From Lachnospiraceae bacterium (GTDB lineage: Bacteria > Bacillota > Clostridia > Lachnospirales > Lachnospiraceae), in assembly GCA_017469935.1 (NCBI GenBank), contig JAFUFL010000004.1:40385-104384 (forward strand): a DNA stretch of 64,000 nucleotides, given 5' to 3'. The notes under the pieces are model-generated. The model worked only from the letters and a program-made list of their open reading frames with translations. It was not told the origin of the DNA and did not search any database. The translations under genes were made by a program, and so were the position numbers. This document shows positions 9,761-18,486 of the stretch, in pieces (within the stretch, counting starts at the first letter, position 1; each line of letters starts with the position of its first letter).

Positions 9761-10450
9761 GTGAGAAACGAAAATGCCGGTTCTCGCCGCACCAAAACCT
9801 ATCTTCCGCGAAAGAAAAGGCCATATGCCAAAAGACTGGCAGAAAAAGGCCTTCGCCAGGCACGCCTCGACGATATCAATCGGGAACTGAAAGCGTTGGA
9901 CGCTTACCTGCGTAAGCACTGTGACAGCTCTTTCTGGAACAAACTGATCACTTCTCCCGGCTACGGAGAGCTCTACGCCGATGATATAATCCCGACAAAT
10001 GCTAAATTAGAAGACGAGCTCGAGAAATGGGCACATGAGAAATTCGAGTCCAATCTCAAGCACCCTGAAGAACTAAATGTTCCGACAGATTACGGTATTT
10101 TCGTCCGCTCCAAATCAGAAGCCATCATTCTTATGCTTCTCGTCATGTACCGCATTCCTTTTCGTTATGAATGCAGGCTCGACGTCGACGATCATGTTTA
10201 TTATCCGGATTTCACAATCCGCCATCCTCTCACCGGCGAAATAATATACTGGGAACATGCCGGAAAAATGGATGACCCGGCCTACCGATCCGAATTTCTC
10301 ACAAAGACCCGCATCTATTACAATAACGGCATTCTTCCCGATCATAACCTGATCCTCACCTTTGAGAGTAAAGGTCATCCCTTGGACATTTCCATTGTCA
10401 TGGATAAGTTCAGAGAATTCTTCTTCTGCAACAAGCAGGCTTTAAACTGA
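9761..10450 (+). CDS. PD-(D/E)XK nuclease-like protein, N-terminally damaged copy
   Basis: 229 residues from a GTG at 9761. It is a paralogue of the intact protein at 45023-45862, sharing RSKSEA, YPDFTIRHP, (I/L)YWEH and LPDHNLILT. The spacing of the conserved Glu, Asp and Glu fits a PD-(D/E)XK-type core, although the usual ExK lysine is absent (EHA). Codons matching the paralogue's N-terminus continue upstream in the same frame to about 9623 without any ATG, GTG or TTG. The nearest ATG with a weak AGGA site (9558) is in another frame and stops at 9635. The gene therefore probably lost its start to a frameshift or to element D1. Whether the short GTG form is made is unknown. Confidence 0.6.
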   Translation: MRNENAGSRRTKTYLPRKKRPYAKRLAEKGLRQARLDDINRELKALDAYLRKHCDSSFWNKLITSPGYGELYADDIIPTNAKLEDELEKWAHEKFESNLKHPEELNVPTDYGIFVRSKSEAIILMLLVMYRIPFRYECRLDVDDHVYYPDFTIRHPLTGEIIYWEHAGKMDDPAYRSEFLTKTRIYYNNGILPDHNLILTFESKGHPLDISIVMDKFREFFFCNKQALN

Positions 10451-10547
10451 GCCAATGCCAGCGTGAAAAGTTTGTCCTTGCACTTTTTTGAGCACCGATT
10501 CTTCAGATGCAATCCACAAACTTCACCACAAACCCGCCCGCCTATAG

Positions 10548-10553
10548 TATAAT
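10548..10553 (+). promoter_or_regulatory. Putative -10 box of the cupin gene
   Basis: TATAAT lies 59 bp before the cupin start. No good -35 is seen at standard spacing, so this is tentative. Confidence 0.35.
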
Positions 10554-10611
10554 TTATCTAAACTATTTCTAAACTAAGCAGTGCAGCAGGCACTAACAGG
10601 AGGGTTATCTT

Positions 10612-10962
10612 ATGATCAGAAGAAGCAAGGATAAAGAAAGCATCACAAAGCCGGCTCCCTTTAATGGCGTTGGTGAGATTACTGTAAGAAGTCTTTTGAA
10701 CAGTCCTGATGAAATGGAAAATAAGGGGCGTGTTTTCGCGCACACGACGGTTTATCCCGGAAGCAAGATCGGCCTCCACACCCACAATAGCGACGCAGAG
10801 ACTTATTACATTCTCTCCGGCAGCGGCAAATACAACGACAACGGTACAATTGTCGATGTACAGCCCGGCGATGTATATTACTGCGGCGACGGCGAGTGTC
10901 ATTCCATCGAGGCGATCGGCGAGCCGATCGAGATGATTGCGCTGATTCTTTACACGACCTGA
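10612..10962 (+). CDS. Small cupin-domain protein
   Basis: 116 residues forming a single conserved beta-barrel (Cupin_2). Metal-binding residues are visible in HTHNSDAETYYILSG and in GDGECHSIE. An AGGAGGG site precedes the start by a good distance, and a strong terminator follows. Stand-alone cupins of this size act as isomerases, dioxygenases or sugar/metabolite binders; nothing near this gene fixes the substrate. It lies between the damaged nuclease-like gene and the palindromic cluster at 11177-11462. Confidence 0.82.
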   Translation: MIRRSKDKESITKPAPFNGVGEITVRSLLNSPDEMENKGRVFAHTTVYPGSKIGLHTHNSDAETYYILSGSGKYNDNGTIVDVQPGDVYYCGDGECHSIEAIGEPIEMIALILYTT

Positions 10963-11020
10963 GTTCCATTAACAGTTAAGACTCGGTAAGTGAGCTTCTG
11001 CTCGCGTTGACAACACCAAA

Positions 11021-11068
11021 ACAGGGTACATTTTGCTGATTAAAAAGCAAGATGTATCCTGTTTTTTT
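11021..11068 (+). terminator. Rho-independent terminator of the cupin gene
   Basis: ACAGG(G)TACAT(T)TTGCT pairs with AGCAAGATGTATCCTGT across a short loop and is followed by seven T. 11070-11170 holds nothing I can identify. Confidence 0.88.
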
Positions 11069-11176
11069 GTTGCCTGGGAAGCTTGGGAAACTTATTTATT
11101 TGCTGAAGGAGTCCGAATGAGTTCTTTCCCATGTCAAGGACAGAAAGCAGCGCATTCGGTTCAGTTTAAATTGTTT

Positions 11177-11462
11177 GTTGGATCATAACAGCAATTTTTC
11201 TTCCTTGTGCCCCCATGTCATTTTTCTCTTGCCTGCTATTTTCATTAAAAATGAGGAATATTCTTCCGGCGTTGGACCATAGCCGGCTTTTTTGCGGCTG
11301 TGGCCCCCATACGGCATCGTGATGCCGTATGGGGGCCACTCGCTTCAGCTTGTGCATTATAGTCCAACCCGACCAGAAAAGAGCCTGAATAAGCGTCCGA
11401 TTCAACCGCCTGCCCATTTTCCATGGAGGCAGGCGGTCAATAGCAAGCTCATATAATCCAAC
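11177..11462. mobile_element. Palindromic element, family 2, outer copy D3
   Basis: Bounded by GTTGGATCATAA and TATAATCCAAC. The left arm carries GTGCCCCCATG as in the other family members. It encloses the smaller copy D2 (11271-11368) and a separate 10-bp stem (ACCGCCTGCC / GGCAGGCGGT, 11405-11437), so it looks like nested insertion. A C-rich imperfect repeat stretch begins directly after 11462 and runs to about 11635. No gene is supportable in 10963-11686. Confidence 0.45.
11271..11368. mobile_element. Palindromic element, family 2, copy D2
   Basis: A 98-bp imperfect palindrome, GTTGGAC...GTCCAAC. Its centre (11300-11339) is a perfect 19-bp inverted repeat around a two-base loop, containing GTGGCCCCCATACGG and its complement. 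Such a stem with so short a loop would extrude as a cruciform or fold as a strong hairpin. Confidence 0.65.
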
Positions 11463-11635
11463 CGCACTTTTTTCCCTCGCCACAAGGCACACCCCGGCCC
11501 CGCGAGCTCCCACCGCAAGACATCCCAAGCCACAAACAAGAGCAATTCCCCCGCCGCAAGGCACCCCCCAGCCCCGCATGCTCACCCCGCACGACCCCCC
11601 AGAGCCCCCGCAGTGCCCCCAAAAGCACCCCTGCC
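11463..11635. repeat. C-rich degenerate repeat region
   Basis: Two imperfect copies of a block with CGCC(A/G)CAAGGCAC(A/C)CCCC and (C/A)GCCCCGC, with extreme strand bias for C. It abuts the right boundary of element D3. Confidence 0.4.
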
Positions 11636-11642
11636 CACAAAA

Positions 11643-11677
11643 AAAGGCCGCCGGCTCCCGCCGACGGCCTCCCTTTT
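11643..11677 (-). terminator. Terminator of the 19704-11687 operon
   Basis: On the minus strand AGGCCGTCGG/CCGGCGGCCT form a stem followed by seven T, directly after the amidohydrolase stop. Confidence 0.88.
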
Positions 11678-11686
11678 TCATTTCAT

Positions 11687-12601
11687 TCAGCTGAAGTACA
11701 CAAGCTGTGCATTGTTGTAGTAAATATCCTCCAGCTCCTTCTGCGTAAAGACGTTGGATTTCTCAAGATAGTCCGTGAGGTGCTCGTAGGTATCCTGCGT
11801 AGCCGCAAACGGAGCATCGGTGCCCCACATCATCCTGTCCGCGCCGATGATCTCTCTGGCTTCTGCCAGGGTATCGACTGTCTCGGGATAAGGATAGACA
11901 TCGGGAGCCATGATCTTGGGCATTGCGGCGATGTCAAACCAGACGTTAGCCTGGGTGAGCATCTGCAGCTCTGCTTTCCACTCTTTCTTCTTCTCGCGCA
12001 TAGGGGCAAGAAGGTGGCAGATCACGACCTTGAGGTCCGGGCATCTGTCAGCGATGCGCATCAGCGCGGTGGTCTGATGGCTCTCCATCAGGATATCGCC
12101 GACGTCCAGCGCTACCACGCCGTGATTCTTCTCGATCATCTTGTAGATCTCCATCATTCTGTCGCCGGACAGATCGAAGGGATCATGGCAGCCCATGAGG
12201 CCGCCGCCGGAGCTGACTTCGAATTTGACAAGGCGGAAGTGCTTCTCCTCGAGGAATCTCTGCAGGGTCTCCATGTGATTGGTAGCGAAAGGCTCCACCT
12301 CACAGGAAGGGCAGAAACGATCGGGATACTTCTCAAGAAGCTCCTCGTGGTAAATGTTCTGGAAGCCGTACATGCTGCCGTTCATCAGAACAGCTTTTTC
12401 TACGTTGTTGCGGTCCATGATCGCCAGGGCCTGCTCTGCGGTAAAGCAGTCTTCGCCGTACTCACCCGTCTGGGGGAAGAGCTGGAATACTTCGCCGCTG
12501 CCCCACTGGCACTTTCCGCCGCCGATGGCGCGAAGCTCGCCGCGTCTGCAGTATCCGGCTACGATCTTTGCCAGATGTAAATGTGCATCAATTTTTTTCA
12601 T
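11687..12601 (-). CDS. Amidohydrolase-family (Amidohydro_2) TIM-barrel hydrolase
   Basis: 304 residues, cytoplasmic. Metal-site signatures of the amidohydrolase superfamily are seen: DAHLHLAK at residues 5-12, the mid-chain CHLLAP histidine, and WGTDAPF near residue 265. Relatives include lactonases and decarboxylases (for example of 2-pyrone or sugar-lactone substrates). It is the last gene of an operon with a ribose-type ABC importer, a PF04199 cyclase-like enzyme, a ketopantoate-reductase-like enzyme and a YhcH protein. A lactone or ring-opening step in a sugar-acid pathway is therefore plausible, but this is inference. GAGGA precedes the start. Confidence 0.82.
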   Translation of the reverse strand: MKKIDAHLHLAKIVAGYCRRGELRAIGGGKCQWGSGEVFQLFPQTGEYGEDCFTAEQALAIMDRNNVEKAVLMNGSMYGFQNIYHEELLEKYPDRFCPSCEVEPFATNHMETLQRFLEEKHFRLVKFEVSSGGGLMGCHDPFDLSGDRMMEIYKMIEKNHGVVALDVGDILMESHQTTALMRIADRCPDLKVVICHLLAPMREKKKEWKAELQMLTQANVWFDIAAMPKIMAPDVYPYPETVDTLAEAREIIGADRMMWGTDAPFAATQDTYEHLTDYLEKSNVFTQKELEDIYYNNAQLVYFS

Positions 12602-12660
12602 AAGTAATCCTCATTCAGATGCTGTTGTAACTGTTCAGCACGCGTCTGAGTCATTTACGA

Positions 12661-13647
12661 TCAGGCGCTCGCTTTTTTGACCTTTTTGACTTTCTTTCTG
12701 GACTGGTCCGCGTGCTGCATAGCGTCGAATGCGACTGCTACTACGATAACGAGACCTTTGACCAGACCGGCGTGTGTGGACGGAACGGACATCAGGTTCA
12801 GGCCGTTGTTCAGAAGTCCCATCAGGACGGCACCGAAGATGGCGCCGGGAACCGTACCTTCGCCTCCCAGAAGGGAAACGCCGCCGATAACCGCTGCCGT
12901 GATAACATCGTTGGTGTAACCTGCACCGGTGCTGGAAGAAGCCTGCTGTGTCATGGAAGCAAGTACGATACCGCCCAGAGCTGTTGTCAGACCGGAAAGT
13001 ACATAGCAGACGATGGAAGCAAGCTTAACGTTGATACCGGAGATCTCGGATGCTGTGGGATTGCCGCCCACTGCATAGACGTATCTGCCGTAAACCGTCT
13101 TCCGGAGGATATACCAGCTGATCAGTGCGATGATCACCATGAAGTATACAGGAAGCGGGAATCCCAGGATCTTGAATGCGCCGATTGCCGTGAAAGCGGG
13201 AACCGTGCAGCTGACGATCTTGTTGTTGGTGAAGACCATTGCCAGCCCCAGGAAGATACTCTGTGTCGCAAAGGTTACCAGGAAGGCCGGGATCTTAAAC
13301 GTCGTTATGATAATACCGTGAATCGCGCCTGCCAGTGCGCCTACGACCAGGGCTGCAAGTACGCCTGCGATCACAGCAACGGGCGTATCGCCCAGCATAT
13401 GCGTGACAGAGACGACTACAACCGCGGAGAACGCGCACAACGTCGCGATGGAAAGGTCGATACCACCGATCAGGAATACGAAGATGGATCCGCTGACCAT
13501 GATGCCGATAACGGCTACAGACCACAGCACGTTACTGAAGTTGTCCAGTGACAGGAAAGCCTTCGGACGAAGGATTGACAGTACCACTATGAACACGACG
13601 AGGATGATCGGTTTACTGTATTTACTCCAGTTAAAATTCTTCATCAT
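12661..13647 (-). CDS. Ribose-type sugar ABC transporter permease (RbsC family), second permease
   Basis: 328 residues with about 9-10 membrane segments and the BPD_transp_2 loop GVSLLGGEGTVPGAIFGA. Its ATG overlaps the stop of the ATPase gene by 4 bp (ATGA), showing translational coupling. With the permease at 15161-16171 it would form a heterodimeric pore in the plasma membrane. The C-terminal tail is Lys-rich. Family members import pentoses, hexoses, autoinducer-2 or related sugars; the solute here is not known. Confidence 0.9.
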   Translation of the reverse strand: MMKNFNWSKYSKPIILVVFIVVLSILRPKAFLSLDNFSNVLWSVAVIGIMVSGSIFVFLIGGIDLSIATLCAFSAVVVVSVTHMLGDTPVAVIAGVLAALVVGALAGAIHGIIITTFKIPAFLVTFATQSIFLGLAMVFTNNKIVSCTVPAFTAIGAFKILGFPLPVYFMVIIALISWYILRKTVYGRYVYAVGGNPTASEISGINVKLASIVCYVLSGLTTALGGIVLASMTQQASSSTGAGYTNDVITAAVIGGVSLLGGEGTVPGAIFGAVLMGLLNNGLNLMSVPSTHAGLVKGLVIVVAVAFDAMQHADQSRKKVKKVKKASA

Positions 13648-15161
13648 TCCGCCTCCTCTTCTACACCCTGTCCAGCGGAGAGAACCTTGGACTGCGTGAC
13701 CTCAACATTCTTAAACTCTTTTACAATATCGCCCTTGCGCATGACGATGATCCTGTGCGATACGCGCAGCAGCTCCTGAAGGTCAGAAGTAACTACGATG
13801 ACCGCGACGCCCTGCTTGGCAAGGTCTTCGAGGATCGAGTAGATCTCGTCCTTGGCGCCGACGTCGATACCTGCCGTAGGCTCATCGACGATCAGGAGCT
13901 TAAGATCTCTCATCAGCCACTTGCCCAGGACGACCTTCTGCTGGTTACCGCCGGACATAACGCCGACCTGCTTGTTGGGATCGGAAGGACGGATATCGAT
14001 CGCCTCGATTGCTCTCTTACTCATCGCCAGCTCGTCCGCATCCGAAATGGATGTGCCGTTGATCTTGACGATGTCGTAGTTGGTGAGCGCGACGTTCTTG
14101 GTTGTGGACAGGAGCGGGATGAATCCCTGGTTTCTTCTGTCCTCCGGAACGAATCCGATTCCTTCGAGGATGCTTGCCTTCGGGGAAGGATTAAGCTTCT
14201 TGCCGTCCAGCCACACTTCGCCGGATGCAGCCTTGTCCACGCCGTAGATCGCACGGACAACTTCTGTTCTGCCGGCACCGATCAGGCCGCCCAGTCCAAG
14301 GATTTCGCCTCTGTGGACCTGGAAGCTGATATTGCGGTAGCGGTCGGTCTTGTCAGTGAGATTTTTGACATCCAGTCTGACTTCCGCGTTGTCATCGGAG
14401 TGCAGCATCTTGCGGGAGCCGGCGGACTCGTCGACTACCTTGCCGATCATGGTCTCGATGACCTTGGCGGGGATGATATCTTCTTTCTCAAGGACTGCTG
14501 CGTTCTTACCGTCGCGCAGGATGGTAAGACGGTCGGAAAGCATATAAACTTCCTCAAGTCTGTGAGAAATGTAGATGATCGAAACGCCTTCACTGCGCAG
14601 CTTCTGGATGATCTTGAACAGCATCTCCGCTTCTTTACCGGAAAGGGATGCGGTGGGCTCGTCCATGATCAGAAGCTTGGAATCCTGGGAAAGACCCTTG
14701 AGGATCTCGATCAGCTGTCTCTGTCCGATACCCAGATTGTCCACGACGGTCGTGGGCTTTAACGGGAACTGGTACTTGTCGATCAGTTCCTGTGTCATCT
14801 GGTTCATCTTGGCGTAGTCAATGAAGGGACCCTTGCGGGGCTCTCTGCCGAGGTACACGTTCTGCGCGACCGTCAGCGGAGGGATAACGGAAAGTTCCTG
14901 ATAGATACATGCTACGCCGAGCTTCTGGCAGTCCTGGTAGCTGTTGATCTCTACGGGCTTTCCTTCCCAGTAGATCTGTCCGTCATCTTTGGTATAAACG
15001 CCGGTGATGATCTTGATCAGCGTGGACTTGCCCGCGCCGTTCTCTCCCATCAGAGCGTGTACTTCACCGGCTTTTACTTCAAAGTGAACATCCTGAAGAA
15101 CCGGAACGCCGGAAAAGCTCTTATAAATGCCTTTGGCTTCAATTAATGTATTTCCTGCCAT
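13644..15161 (-). CDS. Ribose-type sugar ABC transporter ATPase (RbsA/MglA family)
   Basis: 505 residues with two fused ABC domains, the normal length for this family. The first has Walker A GENGAGKST and Walker B LLIMDEPTASL. The second is degenerate at Walker A (GLIGAGRTE), as usual in RbsA, but keeps MSGGNQQKV and LLIVDEPTAGID. Start overlaps the preceding permease stop as TAATG. It energises import through the two RbsC-type permeases. Confidence 0.93.
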   Translation of the reverse strand: MAGNTLIEAKGIYKSFSGVPVLQDVHFEVKAGEVHALMGENGAGKSTLIKIITGVYTKDDGQIYWEGKPVEINSYQDCQKLGVACIYQELSVIPPLTVAQNVYLGREPRKGPFIDYAKMNQMTQELIDKYQFPLKPTTVVDNLGIGQRQLIEILKGLSQDSKLLIMDEPTASLSGKEAEMLFKIIQKLRSEGVSIIYISHRLEEVYMLSDRLTILRDGKNAAVLEKEDIIPAKVIETMIGKVVDESAGSRKMLHSDDNAEVRLDVKNLTDKTDRYRNISFQVHRGEILGLGGLIGAGRTEVVRAIYGVDKAASGEVWLDGKKLNPSPKASILEGIGFVPEDRRNQGFIPLLSTTKNVALTNYDIVKINGTSISDADELAMSKRAIEAIDIRPSDPNKQVGVMSGGNQQKVVLGKWLMRDLKLLIVDEPTAGIDVGAKDEIYSILEDLAKQGVAVIVVTSDLQELLRVSHRIIVMRKGDIVKEFKNVEVTQSKVLSAGQGVEEEAE

Positions 15162-16171
15162 TATTCAAGCCCCTCCTTAGCTCCTTCTTCTCTTGCCTTG
15201 CGGTCCATGCGTGCCTTGTAAGTAGCGTCGAAGATGACGACCGCAATGATGATAGCTCCTTTAATGACATACTGATAGGCTGTGTTGATGGACAGCTTGC
15301 GGACACCGTTCTCCAGTGTCGCCATGAACAGTGCGCCGATCAGTGTTCCGATCACGTCGCCGCTTCCGCCGGACAGCGCCACGCCGCCGACGACCGCCGC
15401 TGCGATCGGGTTGAATTCAAAGTCCATACCGATTGCCGTGGTAGCACTCTGCAGTCTCGCCGTTGTGAAAATAGCGCCGATTGCCACGGTAAATCCGGTG
15501 ATCACATAAGCGATCAGCCTGGTCTTCGCGACATCAATACCGGAAAGGGTAGCCGCTTTTTTGCTGGCGCCTACGGAATACAGATTTGTTCCGAAGCGGG
15601 TATACTTCAGAGTGATCTGGCCTGCCGCCACGATGATGATCATCGCGATGATAACATAGTAGAATTTGCCGATTCCGGTTCCCAGCCAGGTATACTGGGA
15701 GTGATTCATCGGCTGGCTCTTAATAACGCCGTTGGCGTCCCTGATCGCGATAATATAGGTGAGAGCTCTGAAGATACTCATTGTTGCCAGTGTTCCGATG
15801 AATTCGGGAACATTAAACTTGGCGACAATAATACCGTTGCAAAGTCCGCAGAGCAGACCGACCAGGATACCCGCGAGCATCATGACCGAGAAGGGAAGCA
15901 GCGTGTACGCATAGATGTTGGCCATTGTCATTCCGACCAGCGCCATCATACTTCCTGTTGAAAGGTCGATACCAGCAGTAATGATAATAAATGTAACACC
16001 AACGCCGATGATCGCCGGTATGGATGCGTCTCTGACTACTTCGATCAGGTTATCGAAATTGAAGAACTTGCCTTTGCCCGCTCCTGCAAGGATGGTGAAC
16101 AACACAACAAGTATCAGCAGCATACCGATCGAGATCAGGCGTCGCATCGTTGTCTGATTCATCCGTTTCAC
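15161..16171 (-). CDS. Ribose-type sugar ABC transporter permease (RbsC family), first permease
   Basis: 336 residues, about 9-10 membrane segments, with the family loop GGVALSGGSGDVIGTLIGA. A GTG start at 16171 is preferred because AGGAGG lies 9 bp before it; the ATG at 16162 is too far away. It pairs with the second permease at 12661-13647. The 192-bp gap to the binding-protein gene holds a hairpin and a 14-bp repeat. Confidence 0.9.
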   Translation of the reverse strand: MKRMNQTTMRRLISIGMLLILVVLFTILAGAGKGKFFNFDNLIEVVRDASIPAIIGVGVTFIIITAGIDLSTGSMMALVGMTMANIYAYTLLPFSVMMLAGILVGLLCGLCNGIIVAKFNVPEFIGTLATMSIFRALTYIIAIRDANGVIKSQPMNHSQYTWLGTGIGKFYYVIIAMIIIVAAGQITLKYTRFGTNLYSVGASKKAATLSGIDVAKTRLIAYVITGFTVAIGAIFTTARLQSATTAIGMDFEFNPIAAAVVGGVALSGGSGDVIGTLIGALFMATLENGVRKLSINTAYQYVIKGAIIIAVVIFDATYKARMDRKAREEGAKEGLE

Positions 16172-16253
16172 TTGTTATTTCCTCCTCTCGTACACATTCC
16201 CGTACATACCGTCCCGACCTGTGACAGCGGGTCGCTGACCGGTCCGGACACTG

Positions 16254-16295
16254 TTTTGGCATGCTTGTTCCGGCATGCTTGTTTTGGCATGCTGA
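16254..16295. repeat. 14-bp tandem repeat, three copies
   Basis: TT(TT/CC)GGCATGCTTG repeated at 16254, 16268 and 16282, each containing the palindrome GCATGC. It lies in the gap between the binding-protein and permease genes. Confidence 0.8.
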
Positions 16296-16313
16296 CTTCG
16301 GGAGAGTGCATAA

Positions 16314-16339
16314 GGGCGGGTATCAAATGATCCCCGCCC
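16314..16339 (-). terminator. Intra-operon hairpin after the binding-protein gene
   Basis: A GGGCGGG/CCCGCCC stem just after the binding-protein stop, without a long T run. Such stems often lower downstream expression or protect the upstream mRNA, giving excess binding protein (inference). Confidence 0.5.
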
Positions 16340-16363
16340 ATTCTTTCTCACTGAAAAAACAGC

Positions 16364-17407
16364 TTACCAGCGATCTTCCTCAGCAATAGTGCCAACGTTC
16401 TCTTTCGTTACAACGATGGGCTCCATGATGACCTTAGGAGTTGCGGTCAGGCATGTGTAATCATACTCGGAACCGATCATGAGCAGAGCGATCTTCGCTG
16501 CCGTAGATCCTTCGTCCCAGCTGTTGGTGTAGATCGTGCCGGCCATGTCGCCGCTCTCGATCATTGCAAGTGCATCTTTCTCACCGTCAGCGCCCCAGAT
16601 TACGATCTGGCCCTTCTTGTTAGCGGACTGTGCTGCAAGAGCGGCACCTTCTGCCATTGCGTCGTTGATAGCGAAAACGCCCTTAAGGTCCGGATAGGAC
16701 TGCAGGAAGGAGTTCATAACAGTCATAGCTGTATCCTTCTGGAAGGAAGCGGACTGTGCGTCTACGATCTCGATGCCGGAATAATTTGCGATTGTGTCAC
16801 GGAAACCTTTCTCAAGGTTGTCGGTACGCTCAAGTCCGGGAACACCCTGGATGATCGCGATCTTGCCGCTGCCGCCCATCTGCTCAGCCATCTTGTCCGC
16901 TGCCATACGGCCTGCGTCGTAGTCAACAGCCATGACCAGCGCGCTGTGGATGGTGTCGCTGGAGCAGTCAAGGTTGACGGTGATGACCGGGATGCCGGCT
17001 TCCTCAGCCTGCTTTACGCTGGGAGCAAGAGCTGTTCCGTCGGAACACTGAAGGATGATCGCGTTGTAGCCCTGGTTGATGCAGTCTGTCATGATCTGAA
17101 CCTGGGTCTCAGCGGACTCTTCCGCGCCGTAGGAATCGACTTTGATGTTGGACCAGGATGCGCATTCTCTCTCGATACCCTCTTTCCAGCCCTGGTTGTT
17201 GGGAGTTCCGATATCGTGTGCGATGTAAGCGATCTTGACTTCATCGCCTGCGTAAGGATCGACCTTGACCTTGTTGCTGCTGCCGCCTGCCGCTGTGCCA
17301 GAGGATGCTGCCGTGTCCTCTCTCGTTGTTGTTGCTCCGCCGCCGCATGCCGCAAGGCTCAGTGCCATAACAGCTGTGAGCATGAGCGCAATAACTCTCT
17401 TTTTCAT
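16364..17407 (-). CDS. Sugar ABC transporter substrate-binding lipoprotein (Peripla_BP_4/RbsB type)
   Basis: 347 residues. Lipoprotein signal with lipobox LAAC at about residue 21 and a Thr/Ser/Gly tether. The mature part is a type I periplasmic binding fold: the VKIAYIAHDIGTPNNQGW opening and the ILQCSDGTA and VFAINDAMAEGA segments resemble ribose/galactose binding proteins. It delivers substrate to the RbsAC-type complex encoded downstream. The ligand is unassigned; the neighbouring genes suggest a sugar or sugar acid. Confidence 0.92.
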   Translation of the reverse strand: MKKRVIALMLTAVMALSLAACGGGATTTREDTAASSGTAAGGSSNKVKVDPYAGDEVKIAYIAHDIGTPNNQGWKEGIERECASWSNIKVDSYGAEESAETQVQIMTDCINQGYNAIILQCSDGTALAPSVKQAEEAGIPVITVNLDCSSDTIHSALVMAVDYDAGRMAADKMAEQMGGSGKIAIIQGVPGLERTDNLEKGFRDTIANYSGIEIVDAQSASFQKDTAMTVMNSFLQSYPDLKGVFAINDAMAEGAALAAQSANKKGQIVIWGADGEKDALAMIESGDMAGTIYTNSWDEGSTAAKIALLMIGSEYDYTCLTATPKVIMEPIVVTKENVGTIAEEDRW

Positions 17408-17487
17408 TTGTTACCCTCCTTTGAAAATAAAAAATCTAAAATAGTGAAGAAGTATATCTCACCTATTCTCAAATTGGTTGCAGACGC

Positions 17488-18405
17488 TTATTCCTTCGGT
17501 CTGCCTTCCAGTGCATGAATCGTGTTGACAACGAATTCATGTGTCGGCACACTGACGCCGACTTTCGCTGCAGCTCTCACCACAGAGCCGCTGATGGTGT
17601 CGACTTCCGTTCTTCTTCCCGCGCGAATGTCCGCGCAGATGGAAGTCACGCCCTCCGGAGATCCGACGGAGGTCTTGCGGACCTTCTCGGTGATCTCTTC
17701 CTCGTCCGCCTTCAGTCCCATGGCGTGTGCGACTTCGACCGCCTCATGGATCAGCGCTGTCGTCATCTTCCAGGCGTACTCGTTGCCGGCGATATAGCCG
17801 ATATTGCACTGCAGGACGCCGGTTACGGCACTGAGCGATACGTTAGTAAACAGCTTGTCCCAGATCAGCTGCTGGATCACGGAGTGGATGCGGACGTTGA
17901 AGCCGCATGCGTCGAAGGACTCCTTGAGCTTGGGCAGGAAATTGTTCTTGTCCTCAACCAGCATACCAACGTTGGTGTTGCCTTCTCCGCCGTGACGGAT
18001 GTAGCCCATTCCCAGCACCGCGCCGTTGTCCTCGGTAGTTCCGATGATGATGTGGTCCTGGTCCACAAACTCTCCGAGGATATCCTCGTGTCCGGAGCCG
18101 TTCTGAAGTGTCAGGACATAAGTGTCGGGACCGATGAGAGCCTTGTTGCCGGCCAGGGCAGCTTTAGAAAACAGCGCCTTCACGAACAGGATGATCAGAT
18201 CCACCGGCTCGATCCCCTCTGTCGAAGTGACCGCCTTGGGATGATACAGATTATCTGTTCCGTATTCCTGCAGTTTGAGTCCGTTTTCGTTAACAGCCGC
18301 GACTACATTCGGATTTGTATCTACCAGGTAAACATCGTTGTGTAAGGAAAGATGTCCTCCGTAAATGGAGCCCATGGCTCCGGCGCCGATAACTGCTATT
18401 CTCAT
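17488..18405 (-). CDS. 2-dehydropantoate 2-reductase family (PanE/ApbA) oxidoreductase
   Basis: 305 residues. The N-terminal NADP Rossmann motif GAGAMGSIYGGHL is at residues 7-19. The ApbA C-terminal domain has WDKLFTN (the catalytic-site Lys) and the SVGSPEGVTSICADIRAGRRTEVDTISG stretch typical of the family. The location inside a sugar transport/catabolism operon, rather than with panB/panC, suggests it reduces a 2-keto acid other than ketopantoate (inference). AAAGGAG precedes the start. Confidence 0.82.
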   Translation of the reverse strand: MRIAVIGAGAMGSIYGGHLSLHNDVYLVDTNPNVVAAVNENGLKLQEYGTDNLYHPKAVTSTEGIEPVDLIILFVKALFSKAALAGNKALIGPDTYVLTLQNGSGHEDILGEFVDQDHIIIGTTEDNGAVLGMGYIRHGGEGNTNVGMLVEDKNNFLPKLKESFDACGFNVRIHSVIQQLIWDKLFTNVSLSAVTGVLQCNIGYIAGNEYAWKMTTALIHEAVEVAHAMGLKADEEEITEKVRKTSVGSPEGVTSICADIRAGRRTEVDTISGSVVRAAAKVGVSVPTHEFVVNTIHALEGRPKE

Positions 18406-18486
18406 ATTGTGAAAACTCCTTTATTGTGTAATCCCCTTATTTACGAATATCCGTTTTTCTTAAGATCCCCTGTTTTTCGAAAAACC

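Noticed and set aside
11166-11681. Minus-strand frame of 171 codons
   Set aside because: Composition (Gly/Cys/Arg) follows C-rich repeats, hairpins and the terminator; no ribosome site.
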